From assembly GCA_030998225.1 (NCBI GenBank), contig JAPYXD010000723.1, positions 23,887,501 to 23,951,500 on the forward strand: DNA of 64,000 bases, written 5' to 3'. The DNA comes from Diplolepis rosae (Eukaryota; Arthropoda; Insecta; Hymenoptera; Diplolepididae). The notes under the pieces are model-generated. The model was not told the origin of the DNA. It saw only the letters and a program-made list of their open reading frames with translations, and ran no database searches. A program made the translations under genes and the position numbers. Of this stretch, positions 11,519 to 22,700 are shown piece after piece. Positions within the stretch are counted from its first letter, which is position 1. Each line of letters begins with the position of its first letter.

Positions 11519-12495
11519 GAAAATGTTGATGCAATCAGAACTTCATCGATGTAAACATAGAGGAAATCAAGTCCATTGAGTACCGGAATCTGATTATAGG
11601 CTCTGACCAGATCAATCGTGGAAAATATCGTCTTACCGTGGAGAGTGTAATTGGATACTTATCTGGTATCGTTCTTACGTTGAGTCTTCTGTAATCTCCG
11701 CAAGATCTTCACTGATTACTTTTCTTTGGAAACGTGTGAAGTGGAAATGACCAGCTGCTTTTGGAAGGTCGAACGAGATTCATCTGAGCCATTTGCTGAA
11801 ATTCCTGCTTCGCTTGTTTCAGTCGCTCAGGAGCGAGTCATCTAGGCTTCTCGGAGACTGGTGGACCTGGTGTGGTATGGATAAAATGTTCTGTCCAGTG
11901 TTTAGGCTCCATAAATGTAGAGTTAGTAGTTAGATTTCGTTCTTTGTCCGCGAATAAATGATCAAGGAAAAAAACAGAGATCTGCGCCCGTATTAACCAG
12001 AAACTGCGTTTTTGTTTTCCTGTCAGTGACAAAGAGGCTGTGCGCGACTTCGCGTTTTGGTCACTGGCATCCATCAGCGTCGGCCCGGATCGTTTCCCGG
12101 CGTAAAATTGCATGGAGGTTGGTAATTCCGAACTCTCTCAGCATATCTACTTGTAGAATGGTATCAGCACATTCCGTCAGAATGAAAATGTCGAAAGCGG
12201 CTGCGGCGACGATTTCGTGACCAACCTTGCGATCTCGGTCGGGTACGGTTCTCACGTTTTGTGACCTCGTATAACTACACACTTATCTCCGTGACCCTAG
12301 TTGTGAGCAGAGATATTTGTTGTACTAGAGCTTCGAGAGGAGTTGCGTTTGCTGCTAGTATAGCTGCAGCTGCTGTGTAATTAGACGCGGCGTCTACATG
12401 TCCTCGAGGATTTGCGATTGCGTCTCCGAGTTCGGTTACCTGGTCCAGTGTTGCCTGCTTCTGAGTCGCGAGAATTGCTTGCAATGATACGTGGA
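11519..12495 (-). pseudogene. Ty3/gypsy gag-protease-reverse transcriptase fragment nested in copia
   Basis: On the minus strand, 12490-12275 encodes the gag C-terminal part (AILATQKQATLDQVTELGDA). Near 12060-12000 comes the protease, where the motif LVNTGADLCVF has an asparagine where VDTGAD is usual. From 11900 downward are the start of reverse transcriptase (TTPGPPVSEKPRRLAPERL), then CGDYRRLNVRTIPDKYPI and TIDLVRAYNQIPV in shifting frames, ending near YVYIDEVLIAS. Internal deletions and frameshifts make it non-functional. Both ends lie directly against copia sequence of the opposite strand. Confidence 0.75.
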
Positions 12496-12564
12496 GTTTG
12501 TGAGGACTGCCTCAAGGTAAGCGAGCGATCGGTTGTAAGTGGCTTTGTACTGTAAAAATTGACA

Positions 12565-13555
12565 CAAATGGAAATTTCAAAAAATACAAAGCAAAACTAA
12601 AAAAAAGCAAAAAGGTTCTCGGAATGCGAAACAGTGGATTATTTCGAGACTTTCGCCCCGGTGGTTCAATATGAATCAACAAGAATTCTTCTTACGATCG
12701 CAGTTAAAGGCGATTACGAGATAACGCAGTTTGATGTCAAAACGGCGTTTTTGTACAGAGATCTGCAAGAAAAACTCTATTTACAGTAGCCTCTAGGCTA
12801 CATAGACAAAGATCAACCATATGCATTGTTTAAGCTGCACTGAAGCCTATACGGATTAAAGTAACCAGCAAGATGCTGGAATGCAAAGTTCGTCGGATTT
12901 TTAAAGAAATTTAATTTTGTGAACATGAATAGTGACAAATGTGTATTCTTTGATGTAGTGCAAAATTTTATATTGTATTTAGTACTGTATGTCGAAGATG
13001 GTTTGATTTTGTGTGAGAGTAAGAGTGCGATTGAAAGTATGTTGAATGAATTGAAAAATAATTTTCAAATTACGATTAATAATGCAAATGAATTTGTGGT
13101 TCAGAGATTAAGCGCCATCAAGAAAGACGATTATTGATTTGTCAACCGGGTTATATAAAGAATATATTGGAACGATTCTGTATGCAAGATGCGAAATTTT
13201 CGACCGTTCCTGTTGAACCTGGCTTTCATTTGAGTAAAAATACGAGTGAATGTGATAGCGATGTGCCCCGTAGAGAAGCTGCAGGTTTCATTTTGAACTT
13301 AAATGGGGCACTAATATCGTGGTCAATTTAGCGTCAAAGTTTGGTCGCATTGTCAATGACTGATTTGGGATAAAATACAAATAAAATTTCAAATATCATA
13401 AACAAACAAAGCATATGGATATTCATTTCCATTTCATTCGCGATATGATTGTCAAAAATCTTATTGAAGTGGAATATATTGAATCTAGAGATCATTTAGC
13501 TGATATATTTTCCAAACCACTGAGAAAACAGCAGTTTCACTATTTACGCAATTAA
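12565..13555 (+). pseudogene. Ty1/copia reverse transcriptase and RNase H, broken
   Basis: From about 12565 the sequence encodes VDYFETFAPVVQYES, FDVKTAFLYRDLQEKLYL, SLYGLK and CWNAKFVGFLKKF of copia reverse transcriptase. The catalytic YVDD box reads YVED (codons 12988-12999), which would impair polymerase activity. It continues with FQITINNANEFV and YIKNILERF. The RNase H tail is much shortened (13395-13555) and ends HLADIFSKPL, the usual copia C-terminus. Stops occur after KLYLQ and elsewhere, and part of RNase H is deleted. It continues the integrase piece at 11264-11517 and is followed after about 35 bp by a probable LTR. Confidence 0.8.
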
Positions 13556-13589
13556 TTAAATATAGTGGAGAATTCAAAATAAGTGAGAG

Positions 13590-13904
13590 TGTTGAGTATA
13601 AATGTATTTTGGATTATACTTCGTACGTGCCGAATGCATGCTTCTGAATCAGCTTGACGCAGCGCGCACAGAAATACAAATATTTGTAAACATGGGAAGG
13701 ATAGTCCCTTAATTTTGTATACCTGCATTCAATTTTATGCCACGTTTGTAACTTAAGTTTAGTTTCAATTCTACCGAAAGCCTTCCGCGGAGCAACCGCG
13801 TTGTTCAGGCCTCTGGCGGGTTTCTTTTTCCATTTTACACATAGCCTTTTTCTTTTAAATAAATTCCATTTTGCTTTGGAATAAGAATTGGGTTTGATTT
13901 ATCA
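13590..13904 (+). mobile_element. Probable 3' LTR of the copia element
   Basis: The block starts TGTTGAG right after a purine-rich AAGTGAGAG tract (13581-13589), a plausible polypurine primer site, and ends near TTTATCA. AAATAAA near 13857-13863 could serve polyadenylation. The ends are inferred because the 5' LTR is missing and no direct comparison is possible. Confidence 0.5.
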
Positions 13905-13925
13905 AACTAGATAAAAATTATTTCG

Positions 13926-14005
13926 TATAGTTATTTTTCACATAAAACTGATACCTTCTCATTCATGAGAAGAATTTAAAAAGGTTTTTCAAAGGGAAAG
14001 TATAG
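13926..14005 (+). repeat. 3' fragment of the 156-bp repeat family
   Basis: The segment TTTTTCACATAAAACTGATA followed by CCTTCTCATTCATGAGAAG closely matches 905-955, the end of the first repeat copy. Confidence 0.6.
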
Positions 14006-16199
14006 TACTTTACGGTGATGTACACAGAAATACACTCAAACTTTTGCACGTTTTACTACAGTGTCATGAAAATGATCAAAATTGTAATTTTTGTCATATA
14101 AATCCTTATTTTTCTGAAAAATTTGAGTTGATAGGACTTTTTTTACCCCATATTCATAATCTACGCTACAAATCCATCGTAAATGGATATGGGAATTTCG
14201 TCAAAAGTTTCATGTCTGTGATGAAACATTAAACCAGATCTATAGTAGGCCAGGTCAGGTAGGTAAAACATCAATAAGATGGCGTTGAATTTGCCAGATT
14301 GAGCCCAGGCCTGGCTCATTGTTTCATGCAAATTTAATTATCGCTAGGCCTAGGCCTGGTCTGTGGCACGACACCACTCCAGCATTTTTAGTTCAAAAAT
14401 AAGGAGCTATGAAATTCATAATTAATGTTGTTTTTTTTTTTAAGTCTGAAAATGAATTCTGCAAATGTGGAAGATGTTTTAAATCGTTTTAAATATGGGA
14501 AAAATTATTTTCAATGGAAAATATGTTATCGTTGCCCGAAACTGTTCTGAAAATTTAATATATCGATTGCAGTAATATTTTTTTGGATTTGAAATAAATT
14601 CGAAATATCCGGGCTCGAATCCTGGCACAGTTGAAATCGTCTCTTTTTCCACAGAAAGATTCTAAATTCTTAAGCTTTAAAAATATTTTGTTCATTAGAA
14701 CATTTTCTGTAATTCTAATCGTTCCTTTTTTTAAAGCTATTTTTCAGAAACCACAATTAAGGCCTGTTACAAGGAGAATAAAAAAAAGCAATATTTAACC
14801 ATTAATAGATAAATATAAACTTAAACTCATATCCAACATTGACTCCTAACTACAGAAGTCAACTAACACCTCCATAGCCGAACCTGACGATTTTTTCAGG
14901 TCCTGTTCAGATTTCCCGTTCAGCGCGCGATCAAAGTTAAGGCAATCTAGCCAACGCCCTTCTAAAATCGATTCGCTTTTTCATCACGGGAAGCGACTAA
15001 TGGTTGGTAAAACTTACTACTAAAGTAAAATGTCCGATTTGTGATTAATTCATATTTAGAAAAGGATGCGTAAGTGCTCACACCATTAAAGAGGAACGCT
15101 GATAGCGCTTCAAGGCCACATGTGTAATAATTTCTGACAAGTGGCAGTCAAAGTACAAATTTTAAGCTTTATCTCATGACTTTCTGCATTTTTTGGCGCA
15201 TTGAGTTTAGTCGCTACAATTTTTCAAACGAGACCAAAAAACTAATTTTTGGCACATTTACTTCAATTCTCTTAAAAATCTGATACCACTGAAAACATTT
15301 TAGCCCAAATTGAACTACAGCGCGAGAAAATATTTTGATAATCGCTTGCCGCTTTACATTTAAAAATCAATGTTCAACCGTTTTATTTTTCTCCCAAAGG
15401 GTCAGAGGCTCACAAACCTAACTTTATCTTTGCCTTTAAATACATAATTTTATTCCAAGTTTACGCATAAATTTCAAAGCACACCTTGACATTTAGTATT
15501 CAATAGATATGAACTCAAGGCGTCGTTGACAATAAACTATTGTTGTTGCTGCACAGTTATGCCGATAAATTTTCCAACGTTATTGCCCTGCGTGTCGAAA
15601 TTAAGAAACTCTTTTGATATAAAGCGAAGGTTACGATTTCTTAGAGATAAGTAGTGACAAAAACATGACCATCATGACCACAATAAATATTCTCCGTCGC
15701 GTATGGTAAAACTTACAATTAGTTAAAAATGGTAAAAGTCAAATCATGAATTACATTTTAGGGATAAAAATGGAGATGAGAAGAATATGAGCGATTACCA
15801 GAAATGAGAAATGGTTACTAAAATAGAAAAGATAGTATTTGTCAGCATAGAATTGATTCCTGAACTGCGTGACACTCTTTTCTGTCATCTAGTAATTATT
15901 CCTATTTTCCATTAATAACTAATGTTTTCTAGTAATCATTAATATTTTTCTGATCTCTATTTTTCTCAGTGATTGGTTCAATGAAGCAAATTCTTTGATC
16001 GAAAACATGTAATGCTTGCGCAATGAGCAAATTTGATTGATTTTAGGTTTAATTATAGCAAACGTTTTGTTCAAAATGCGTTTGAATATACTTTAGTTTC
16101 TATCAAATTTGTATAAAATAATTTCAATTATTTTGGACCTTAAGATTCAGAAATTAGCATGTGGATTCTATTTACGACTGGCTTCGTACCGCGCCAGTA
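14006..16199. other. Gene-free stretch with a tRNA T-arm-like motif and a palindrome cluster
   Basis: No gene is recognisable. At 14609-14625, CCGGG-CTCGAAT-CCTGG is a perfectly paired T-arm-like hairpin with a B-box-like loop, but no acceptor or anticodon arm surrounds it. Between 14242 and 14362 several AGGCCT palindromes cluster (for example AGGCCTAGGCCTGG). The rest is AT-rich and apparently unique. Confidence 0.4.
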
Positions 16200-17548
16200 G
16201 GGGAGAAGCGGCGAAATTGGCGCGTCGTCTAAATTGGCGCACCCTATTTTTCAGAAAATGATAACATAACAAAAAATAAAAATAGTTCTATCGTGTGCAT
16301 TCTTGTATGATATGTATTTGATAGAAAACATTATAAAAATCTAATTGCTTAATACAGTTTTATTGCGATTAATCGTTTTTTGGCATAATGGTTATGTTCG
16401 AAGCCATTGAGTTAAATCGTTAAATAATAGTAATTCAAGGTGAATTAGATTAATGCAACGATTTTTTAATCTTTGATATTTAATCTTACGATTAGGATAG
16501 AATATTTGTATGAAAAAATAAGCATTTTACGTAAAAAGTATTTAATTAATGAACGATACACTTGCGGCAAAATTGGCGCATACGAGATTCAAATCAGAGG
16601 CGAAGTTGGCACACGTGTTGTGTTTCTGGAAACCGGTGACTGAAGTCAAGTGCTCGGATGTTTATGATTGAAAATATAAAGAAGATAGTAAGTACACAAT
16701 TATTAATATATAGATATATACATTTGAATGTTGCTGGACTTTTCTGCCAATCTTTTTCTTAAGATTTTTTGTGACATGGGAGGTAATGTGGTTCGCAAAA
16801 CTGATGTAACGACTTTGTAAGGTTATATTCATTTGAACAATCAGTTGTTAAATGTTTTTTTTAAGTTTGAGGTATTAAGGCATTTTAAAAGCGATTTTTA
16901 ATAATTAATTTGCAGTCTGACAGTGTTTTGAAAGTTTTCTCGATTTTAAGATGTGAAAGCAATGTAAGTAAAAAATTTGTATTTTTGATTGATTGTTTCT
17001 ATTATTTATAAGTCTTCTAAAGTTAATAATTGTATATACTTCTGATTAAAAATTCAAATAATTCTCTATAAAAATGATTTCAATTTGAATATTCACTTAA
17101 ATATCCACAATTGCCAGTATTTTATTGTACAAATATAAAATATATTTTAACTTTGGCTGGTTTATGTGAATAAAGGTATAAAAAACTTCACATATTTTGA
17201 TATACTATCTCAAATTTAGTTTCAAATTATAACTACCTCTTTTCATCAACCTTTGCTACTGAAATGTAATTCTAAATCTATGAAAATATAACTAATACGT
17301 GACAAGAGAAGATTATAATATTAGTGCGTCAATTTACCCGACATGGCGGGTAAATTGACGCAGGTGCAGTCCTTCGGAAATCTGAATAAAAACCTGCTTT
17401 AATAATTTTCAATGCAATCTTTATCCATTGGAAAGTATAGAAAAGATATCCAGCTATTAAATAAATATTTTTTCATAATTCTTAGTCATATACTTTCTTT
17501 TTAAACTCGCACTTTCTATTAGTTGCGCCAATTTCGCCGCTTCTCCCC
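16200..17548. mobile_element. 1.35-kb non-autonomous DNA transposon, GGGGAGAAGC ends
   Basis: Perfect 24-bp inverted repeats starting GGGGAGAAGCGGCGAAATTG bound the element, with TA directly outside both ends (16198-16199 and 17549-17550), as in Tc1/mariner-type or related transposons. Related GGCRAARTTGGC motifs recur inside the left part near 16567 and 16602. At 17325-17360 the arms GCGTCAATTTACCCG and their exact reverse complement form a strong internal hairpin. No transposase frame is present, so it depends on one in trans. Confidence 0.8.
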
Positions 17549-18333
17549 TACCGCATACATTGAGAAATTAATTGTTAGAGTAAATGATAAAAATGAATGA
17601 AAATTTAGTATAATATTAGTGTATTATAATAATAATATAATAATAATAGTATAATAATATCAGCATGTAGTATAATATATAATGGGAAAGGACGAGGTTT
17701 TATTACACTTATTTATATTAAAGCATCGAAATTCAATATAGTCATAACAGTTTTTAAAACATGTAGAGGACAATTAGTATTTTAAATACCAAATATTATG
17801 AATCTCCATTCGAAAAATTAACAGGACGAAAAAATGACACTATGATAATAATAATAATTATAAATAACAATTCTAATAAGTCGAACAATGAATATTAGAA
17901 CCTGGAAAGCATATTAAAGAAATTCATATTATGAATATAAACTTGCTAGAAACCTGGCAATGCGCAACAAAAATTGAAACATTCATTCTCGGTTTTTCAT
18001 ATAATTCGTTTCAAAATGTCATTCGAGTACTTCCGTCGTTTTCCGATTGGCTTCGTAGACTCTATCCAAGCTGTCCAACTTAGTAGTAGCTTATAACCGA
18101 GATTTCTTTTATATTATGGCAAGCGAGAATAGCCGAGAGGCTTAAGCGCTAGAAAATAATGATTAAAAAATAATGTATCATTGTGTAACTTAATTATCTG
18201 AACATAAACAAGGTGGTTTAATTATTATAATAATATTTGTGTCCCTGTTTCCACTGAAACCTCTCCCCTCTTGTCAGCACCAAATCTCCTCTTCCTTTCA
18301 TTTCTTTCGCACACGTCAAAAAACTTTAATATA
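17549..18333. other. AT-rich stretch with (ATA)n tract and tRNA-related A-box fragment
   Basis: An imperfect ATA/ATT repeat spans about 17622-17661. At 18130-18152 the text AGCCGAGAGGCTTA resembles a tRNA-Leu/Ser A box. It and its upstream flank match the minus strand at about 56041-56070, suggesting a SINE-like head, here without a B box. No gene is seen. Confidence 0.4.
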
Positions 18334-19050
18334 CACTCTAAAAACAGATTAAAGGATTTTCTATTCAAAATTGGCATGAGAGGAAATCCTCTAACAGTTA
18401 AAGGATTGTCGTTTCAAATGCAGTACTTTTCCGCTCAAAGTATTTCCTTTGGTCTGGAAATGAAATCCTTTGTCGTACAAAGGAAATATAATTTAGAGGA
18501 TAAAAGAAAACAAATAGTATGATATAATCTATAAAAATGTACACAAGCTCAACTTTGACAAATGCGAATATTAAACCGATCATTTTCAATACTATAATAA
18601 CGACCTGTCTTAGATTTCCGCTTAAAGAAATTTTAAGACACATCTTTGATGAAAGCCATAATATTCATTGAAATTCAAGCACGCTTTAGAAAATCACTTT
18701 AAAAAAAGACGACTGATAATCCATCGCTGGTTAAAAGCATTAGAAATTAAAAAATTTATAATACTTCGATTGTCAGAAGCAATGAAAAATGAGGTTATGC
18801 GGATAAAAATTGTTTATTTTGGTATACGTACTTTTAATGGGAAAAATTTCCTACAACATAGGAGATTTGTGAAAAGTTCTCACCTTTTTGACGTATTTCC
18901 TAATAGCTTGGAAATAAGTCCGAAATTTCGGTCAATTTTCCTCAAGTCTATGAAATATTCCCACTTTATGTATGAAAATCTATGCTTCCTAAAGATTTAG
19001 GGAGAATTTCCTAATACATAGTAAGACAATTTATCGATATTTTTACAGTG
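18334..19050. mobile_element. 717-bp TA-flanked inverted-repeat element
   Basis: The ends CACTCTAAAAACAGAT and, on the other strand, CACTGTAAAAATATCG form a short inverted repeat flanked by TA (18332-18333 and 19051-19052). Interior sequence 18350-18800 is shared with 8036-8420. Several AAAGGAT/ATCCTTT motifs occur inside. Small open frames here have no recognisable product. Confidence 0.65.
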
Positions 19051-19052
19051 TA

Positions 19053-19400
19053 AGGCTGGCGTTCCACCACCGCTGGCGCCGCTCCAAAAGGTAAACTGGC
19101 TGGAAGTTGTCGGTCAGTACTAGCACCGTACTTAAGATCTATACCCTACTGTACTGGTCATGTACTATGCCAGTATGGTACCGGCACTCAGTCAGTACAA
19201 CCTGCTCAATACAGACATTACTCCTCGTTTACAACGGCGGTTGTAAATCTATCTTTTGGGACTAGACTGAAGCTTGTTGCACACTCTGTTAAAAATGTTC
19301 TTACCTTTAATACACTTTCAAAATACAATAGTATATTGCATTACAAGGGAGGAAACACAGCGATTGCAAACGAGTTGTATTCGCTGTGTTTTGTTTCGAG
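19053..19400. other. Gene-free stretch with degenerate AGTACTGGC-type repeats
   Basis: Between about 19107 and 19205 short overlapping motifs such as CAGTACTAGCACCGTACT and GTACTATGCCAGTATGGTAC recur, partly palindromic. A CGTACTGGC-type phrase also occurs in the family A repeat at 10264-10272. No gene is seen. Confidence 0.35.
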
Positions 19401-19551
19401 TAGAATATGTGCCAATGCACACAATTCGGGTAATTACGAGACTCGCTTACAATGCTCGCAGGACTGATCGCGCCTCGGCTTCGATCTCCTGCGAGCATTG
19501 TCGCTCGTCGCGTAATAACCCTCATTATGCGCCTAGGCACATAATATACTA
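19401..19551. repeat. Solo hairpin module of family A
   Basis: This 151-bp fold-back unit is nearly identical to the 3' hairpin of the repeats at 10111-10698 and 33204-33694, including the exact arms CGCAGGA/TCCTGCG around a short CTCGGCTTCG loop. Its presence without the rest of the repeat suggests the hairpin moves or is copied on its own. Confidence 0.75.
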
Positions 19552-19768
19552 TTATAATCTTATATTGTTTTTTAATTACTTGCGATTAAAATAAAAACCT
19601 ATTACTTGTAATGAAAAATTACCAAGACAGGAATTGCTTCTTGAATTACATACGTACAAGCTAATTTATTTTGGAGATGGAAATAACAATCTTGTACACT
19701 GATAATAATTGAATTCCCGCACGGAAACTTGTAGAAACCAAAAATTAATAAAATTTAATGATTACCTA

Positions 19769-21121
19769 CACTGAGAGAAAAAAAAATGTCACCGCAACAA
19801 AATAGTTTTGTTAAAGAGATTTTGTTGTCAATACTAAAATTTGGTTGGCATTACAAAAAGAATGGTTAATGTTACCAAAAAATGTATTTGGTTCGAACAA
19901 ATAATTTGATTGAATGCCTTGGTTAAACCACCTAAATAATTTGGTTGTCCCGACAAAATGTATTACCACTCATGTGTATTGTTTTGTTTATATCAGTATT
20001 TCGTTCGCGTCGCACGCAACCGGCACATCATCCTATCTTTCCTCTTCATAAAATATGTTATGAGAGTTAAACTAGGGCTTAAGGTGGCGCTAGTATTAAT
20101 TATGTTCTGCTAGACCACATAATGCACAGAAAAAATACGAAAAAGTGGCAAATTAATCTCTAAACAAACCATGTTACAGAGTAAAAATTATTTTAAACTA
20201 GTAGTTAAACTATTTTCATATTATTGTGTTATTTTCCATGTGTTACGTGCTTTGACAGTGCAAAGTTACTACTAGCGACACCTGAACTCTGATGACATAT
20301 TTCAATTCCTCGATACACAGGTCTGGTCACGCGGCTCTTTTGTTTGATTCGATGTAGCAAACTTTACCGAGAAACCACATGTCTTCATTTTCGCCGTTCA
20401 TCGAAATTTAATTTAAACGAATTCGCGACTTCATATTTATTGATGTCTGACTTAAAAATGCAGCAACTCTTGGAGGAATGGGGCATACCAGGCCTGATAA
20501 ATACCTTCAAAGGTAAATCTAACCCTAATCTAACCCTAATAGTGCATTTAATCAAAAATATTCATTTATCATTTTTCACTTTTATTTTGGGATTAAAATC
20601 AATATGGCAGAGTCTTGCAAAGTGATTGTTAAAAATCTTACCAGAAAGTGTTCAGAAAATTTTAACAATGTAAATAATGATACGTGTAGTTGACTTTTTT
20701 TTTACTTTTATGATTTGTAGATTCGAATAACCTCGGAAATTCATATTTCTCTTTCCATGCATAGAAATATGTTTTATCTGTGCAAAAAATATTGCTAATT
20801 TAACAAAATTATGAATTTCCATCAACAAAACGATTTTGTTCTACTAAAAAAAAGTATGCTCTCCTAACAAAATAATTTTGCTCTTTCAAAAAAATAATTT
20901 TTTTCTTGGAACAAAATAATTTTGTTGAATCAACAATAAGTTTTGTCATACTAACAAAACACTTTTGTTATCACTACAAAATTATTTCGTTGTGTGAAAC
21001 TAAAAATTCAACAAAAAAATTTTGTTGCTCCAACAAAACATTTTGTCAGCTGTATATCAAACAAATTATTTTGTTGCGACAACCAAATTTTTGTTGGCAC
21101 TACCAAACTGTTTTCTCAGTG
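19769..21121. mobile_element. 1.35-kb CACTGAG-ended element with arrays of small palindromes
   Basis: The ends CACTGAGAGAAAA and, inverted, CACTGAGAAAACAG are flanked by TA (19767-19768 and 21122-21123). Both outer parts (19790-19975 and 20810-21110) consist of repeated CAACAAAAT-N-ATTTTGTTG palindromes spaced about 22-28 bp apart. The small element at 54939-55135 has the same ends and the same motif with almost no centre. Here the centre (about 20000-20800) is unrelated and carries a possible exon with promoter-like sequence. The inverted motifs GGTGGCGCTAGTA (20087) and TACTAGCGACACC (about 20269) lie in it. Confidence 0.65.
20443..20512 (+). CDS. Possible first exon of a SAM-domain-like protein
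   Basis: ATG at 20443 opens MSDLKMQQLLEEWGIPGLIN followed by TFK, and the exon would end at 20512 directly before GTAAAT, a good donor site. The pattern LLxxWGxxxLIxxFK matches the first two helices of sterile alpha motif domains found in many insect proteins, which mediate protein-protein contacts. The GC-richer sequence upstream with TCATCG and TCAGT-like motifs could be a promoter and 5' untranslated region. No second exon is recognisable before the element ends at 21121. The exon therefore seems captured by, or left over from, a larger version of the surrounding element. Chance resemblance over 23 codons cannot be excluded. Confidence 0.35.
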
Positions 21122-21261
21122 TAAGTATCATTTATATTCTATTACTTTTTTCATATTTTATTTTTATATTATATTTATTTTATATTATTATTGTATTATT
21201 TATTATTTGTAATGTTAGATAATTGGCTTTAGGGTCCATAAATGAAAAAAACAGTAGTTTC

Positions 21262-21303
21262 AATCAAACGTTTCGACTCTGATTGGAGTCCTCATCAGTG
21301 ATC
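21262..21303 (-). ncRNA. Hammerhead-ribozyme-like motif (left arm)
   Basis: On the minus strand the order is GAUCA, CUGAUGA, one extra G, GACUC-CAAUCA-GAGUC, GAAA, CGUU, UGAUU. The core blocks CUGAUGA and GAAA are intact, stem II has five Watson-Crick pairs, and stem I (GAUCA with UGAUU) has four plus a wobble. Predicted cleavage is between 21267 and 21266. Stem III is only CG, so a dimer would be needed for stability. Confidence 0.6.
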
Positions 21304-21606
21304 TTTATTTCTAGAATATGAAAAAACAACTAGTGAATATTGTGCATTTGAGTACAACTTTGGTATTGTCTGCAGTATAAAAATATGAGAAAACCTACAT
21401 AAAATCAAACATAAACATTTTTTGGTGAAACACGAGAGAAATCTTAAGAATTTATATTGAAAAGTAACACATACATTTTAAAAAAACATCTGAGATAAAA
21501 AACTAGTCACGTTTATGTACAAATGTAGCTTAAATTGTAGACAATACCAAAGTTGTACTCAAATGCACAATATTCACTAGTTGTTTTTTCATATTCTAGA
21601 AATAAA

Positions 21607-21648
21607 GATCACTGATGAGGACTCCAATCAGAGTCGAAACGTTTGATT
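21607..21648 (+). ncRNA. Hammerhead-ribozyme-like motif (right arm)
   Basis: This is the inverted copy of the left-arm motif with identical core, stem I and stem II. Predicted cleavage is after GUU, between 21643 and 21644. Because the two arms are complementary, a transcript through both would fold into one long hairpin that competes with the ribozyme fold. Confidence 0.6.
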
Positions 21649-22074
21649 GAAACTACTGTTTTTATCATTTATGGACCCTAAAGCCAATTATCTAACATTA
21701 CAAATATTGTTATTGAGGGTCGATATAATTCCTGTTCTAATTATTTATTATATATCGTATATCCATTTATATTATATTAATATATATTTATAAAAAGTTT
21801 AAATTTTAAGCTCAAGAATATAAATCACAGATAAAATTGAAATGCGTGATTTAGTTTTTTATTTAATAACTACTGGTGTATTTTGATATAAAAATATTAA
21901 TTAATTTATTCACCTTTTGACATACATTTTATATTTTGCTAGAGTTCTTCTACTTAATTTGATACTGAAGCTCAAGTCGATTTCATATAATATTGTAGAT
22001 GTGAACTACACTTTCTCACAGCTACTAAATTGTTTTTAAATTTTAAATGAAAAAGGAAATTCAATTTACTTAAG

Positions 22075-22700
22075 GCTCTATTAGCCCTAAGGAACACATT
22101 CTCATCATGACACTCGCACTTTGCGCTCGATTTTCTGTATACATTTCTGTAACTTTCTAATGAATTACATGATTGAAAAAATTGTATCTTCTTCCAAATA
22201 TCTCTAAACGGAAAAAACTTAATAGACTGTTTTTAAAGCTTATTTTCTATCAACATATTTTGGTTAAAAAATGGAATTTTTGATTTTCAATATTTAAAAT
22301 CAAAACATAAAATATACATCTTTTCAAAAAATGTCCTACAGAGAATATGTAGACCTCATTTAGGCAAATAATTTTTCATCTCAACGTTTTTTTCGTGTAT
22401 CACATATTATTGTTAAAAAATTGAATTTTGAATTTTCACTAGTATTTTTTTGAATTTATAAAGGAAAATTTACATCTTATGAAAAATTGTTGCGATTCAA
22501 ACTTTTAGATCTTTATGTAGTAAAAAATAAACTTTTTTTTCGTATTTCGTATAATTTAACTGGGAAATGGAATTTAGATATTGACTTTTTTCAAGTTTTG
22601 TCATACTGTAACTTTCCTAATTTTAGTTAAATCAAAAATTTTATTAGGATAATTAGTAGAGATTTATGATCACTATCAGAAACCAGTTAACAAACTCTTA
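22075..22700 (+). repeat. 156-bp-monomer dispersed repeat (copy 2, one unit short)
   Basis: This copy matches 1-620 and 49890-50700, but its first unit starts like monomer 1 (TGTAGACCTCATTTAGGCAA near 22345) and ends like monomer 2 (ATTATTGTTAAAAAATTGAA near 22405). One unit appears to have been lost by recombination between neighbours. No coding capacity is seen. Confidence 0.7.

Larger units (their letters stand above)
21205..21706. mobile_element. 0.5-kb inverted repeat with a hammerhead-like fold in each arm
   Basis: Arms of about 169 bp (21205-21373 and 21537-21706) are near-perfect inverted copies around a 163-bp AT-rich spacer. Each arm holds a hammerhead-ribozyme-like motif, on the minus strand in the left arm and on the plus strand in the right, so they point outward. 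The outer arm sequence contains AATTGGCTTTAGGGTCCATA. There is no coding capacity. Hammerhead motifs of this type are known from Penelope-like retroelements and their relatives; assignment to that group here is inference. Confidence 0.7.

Noticed and set aside
14609..14625. Perfectly paired tRNA T-arm-like hairpin.
   Set aside because: No acceptor, D or anticodon arm can be drawn around it, so it is not a tRNA gene.
20519..20541. Telomere-like CTAACCCTAATCTAACCCTAA.
   Set aside because: Only two units, in the putative intron of a mobile element; not a telomeric array.
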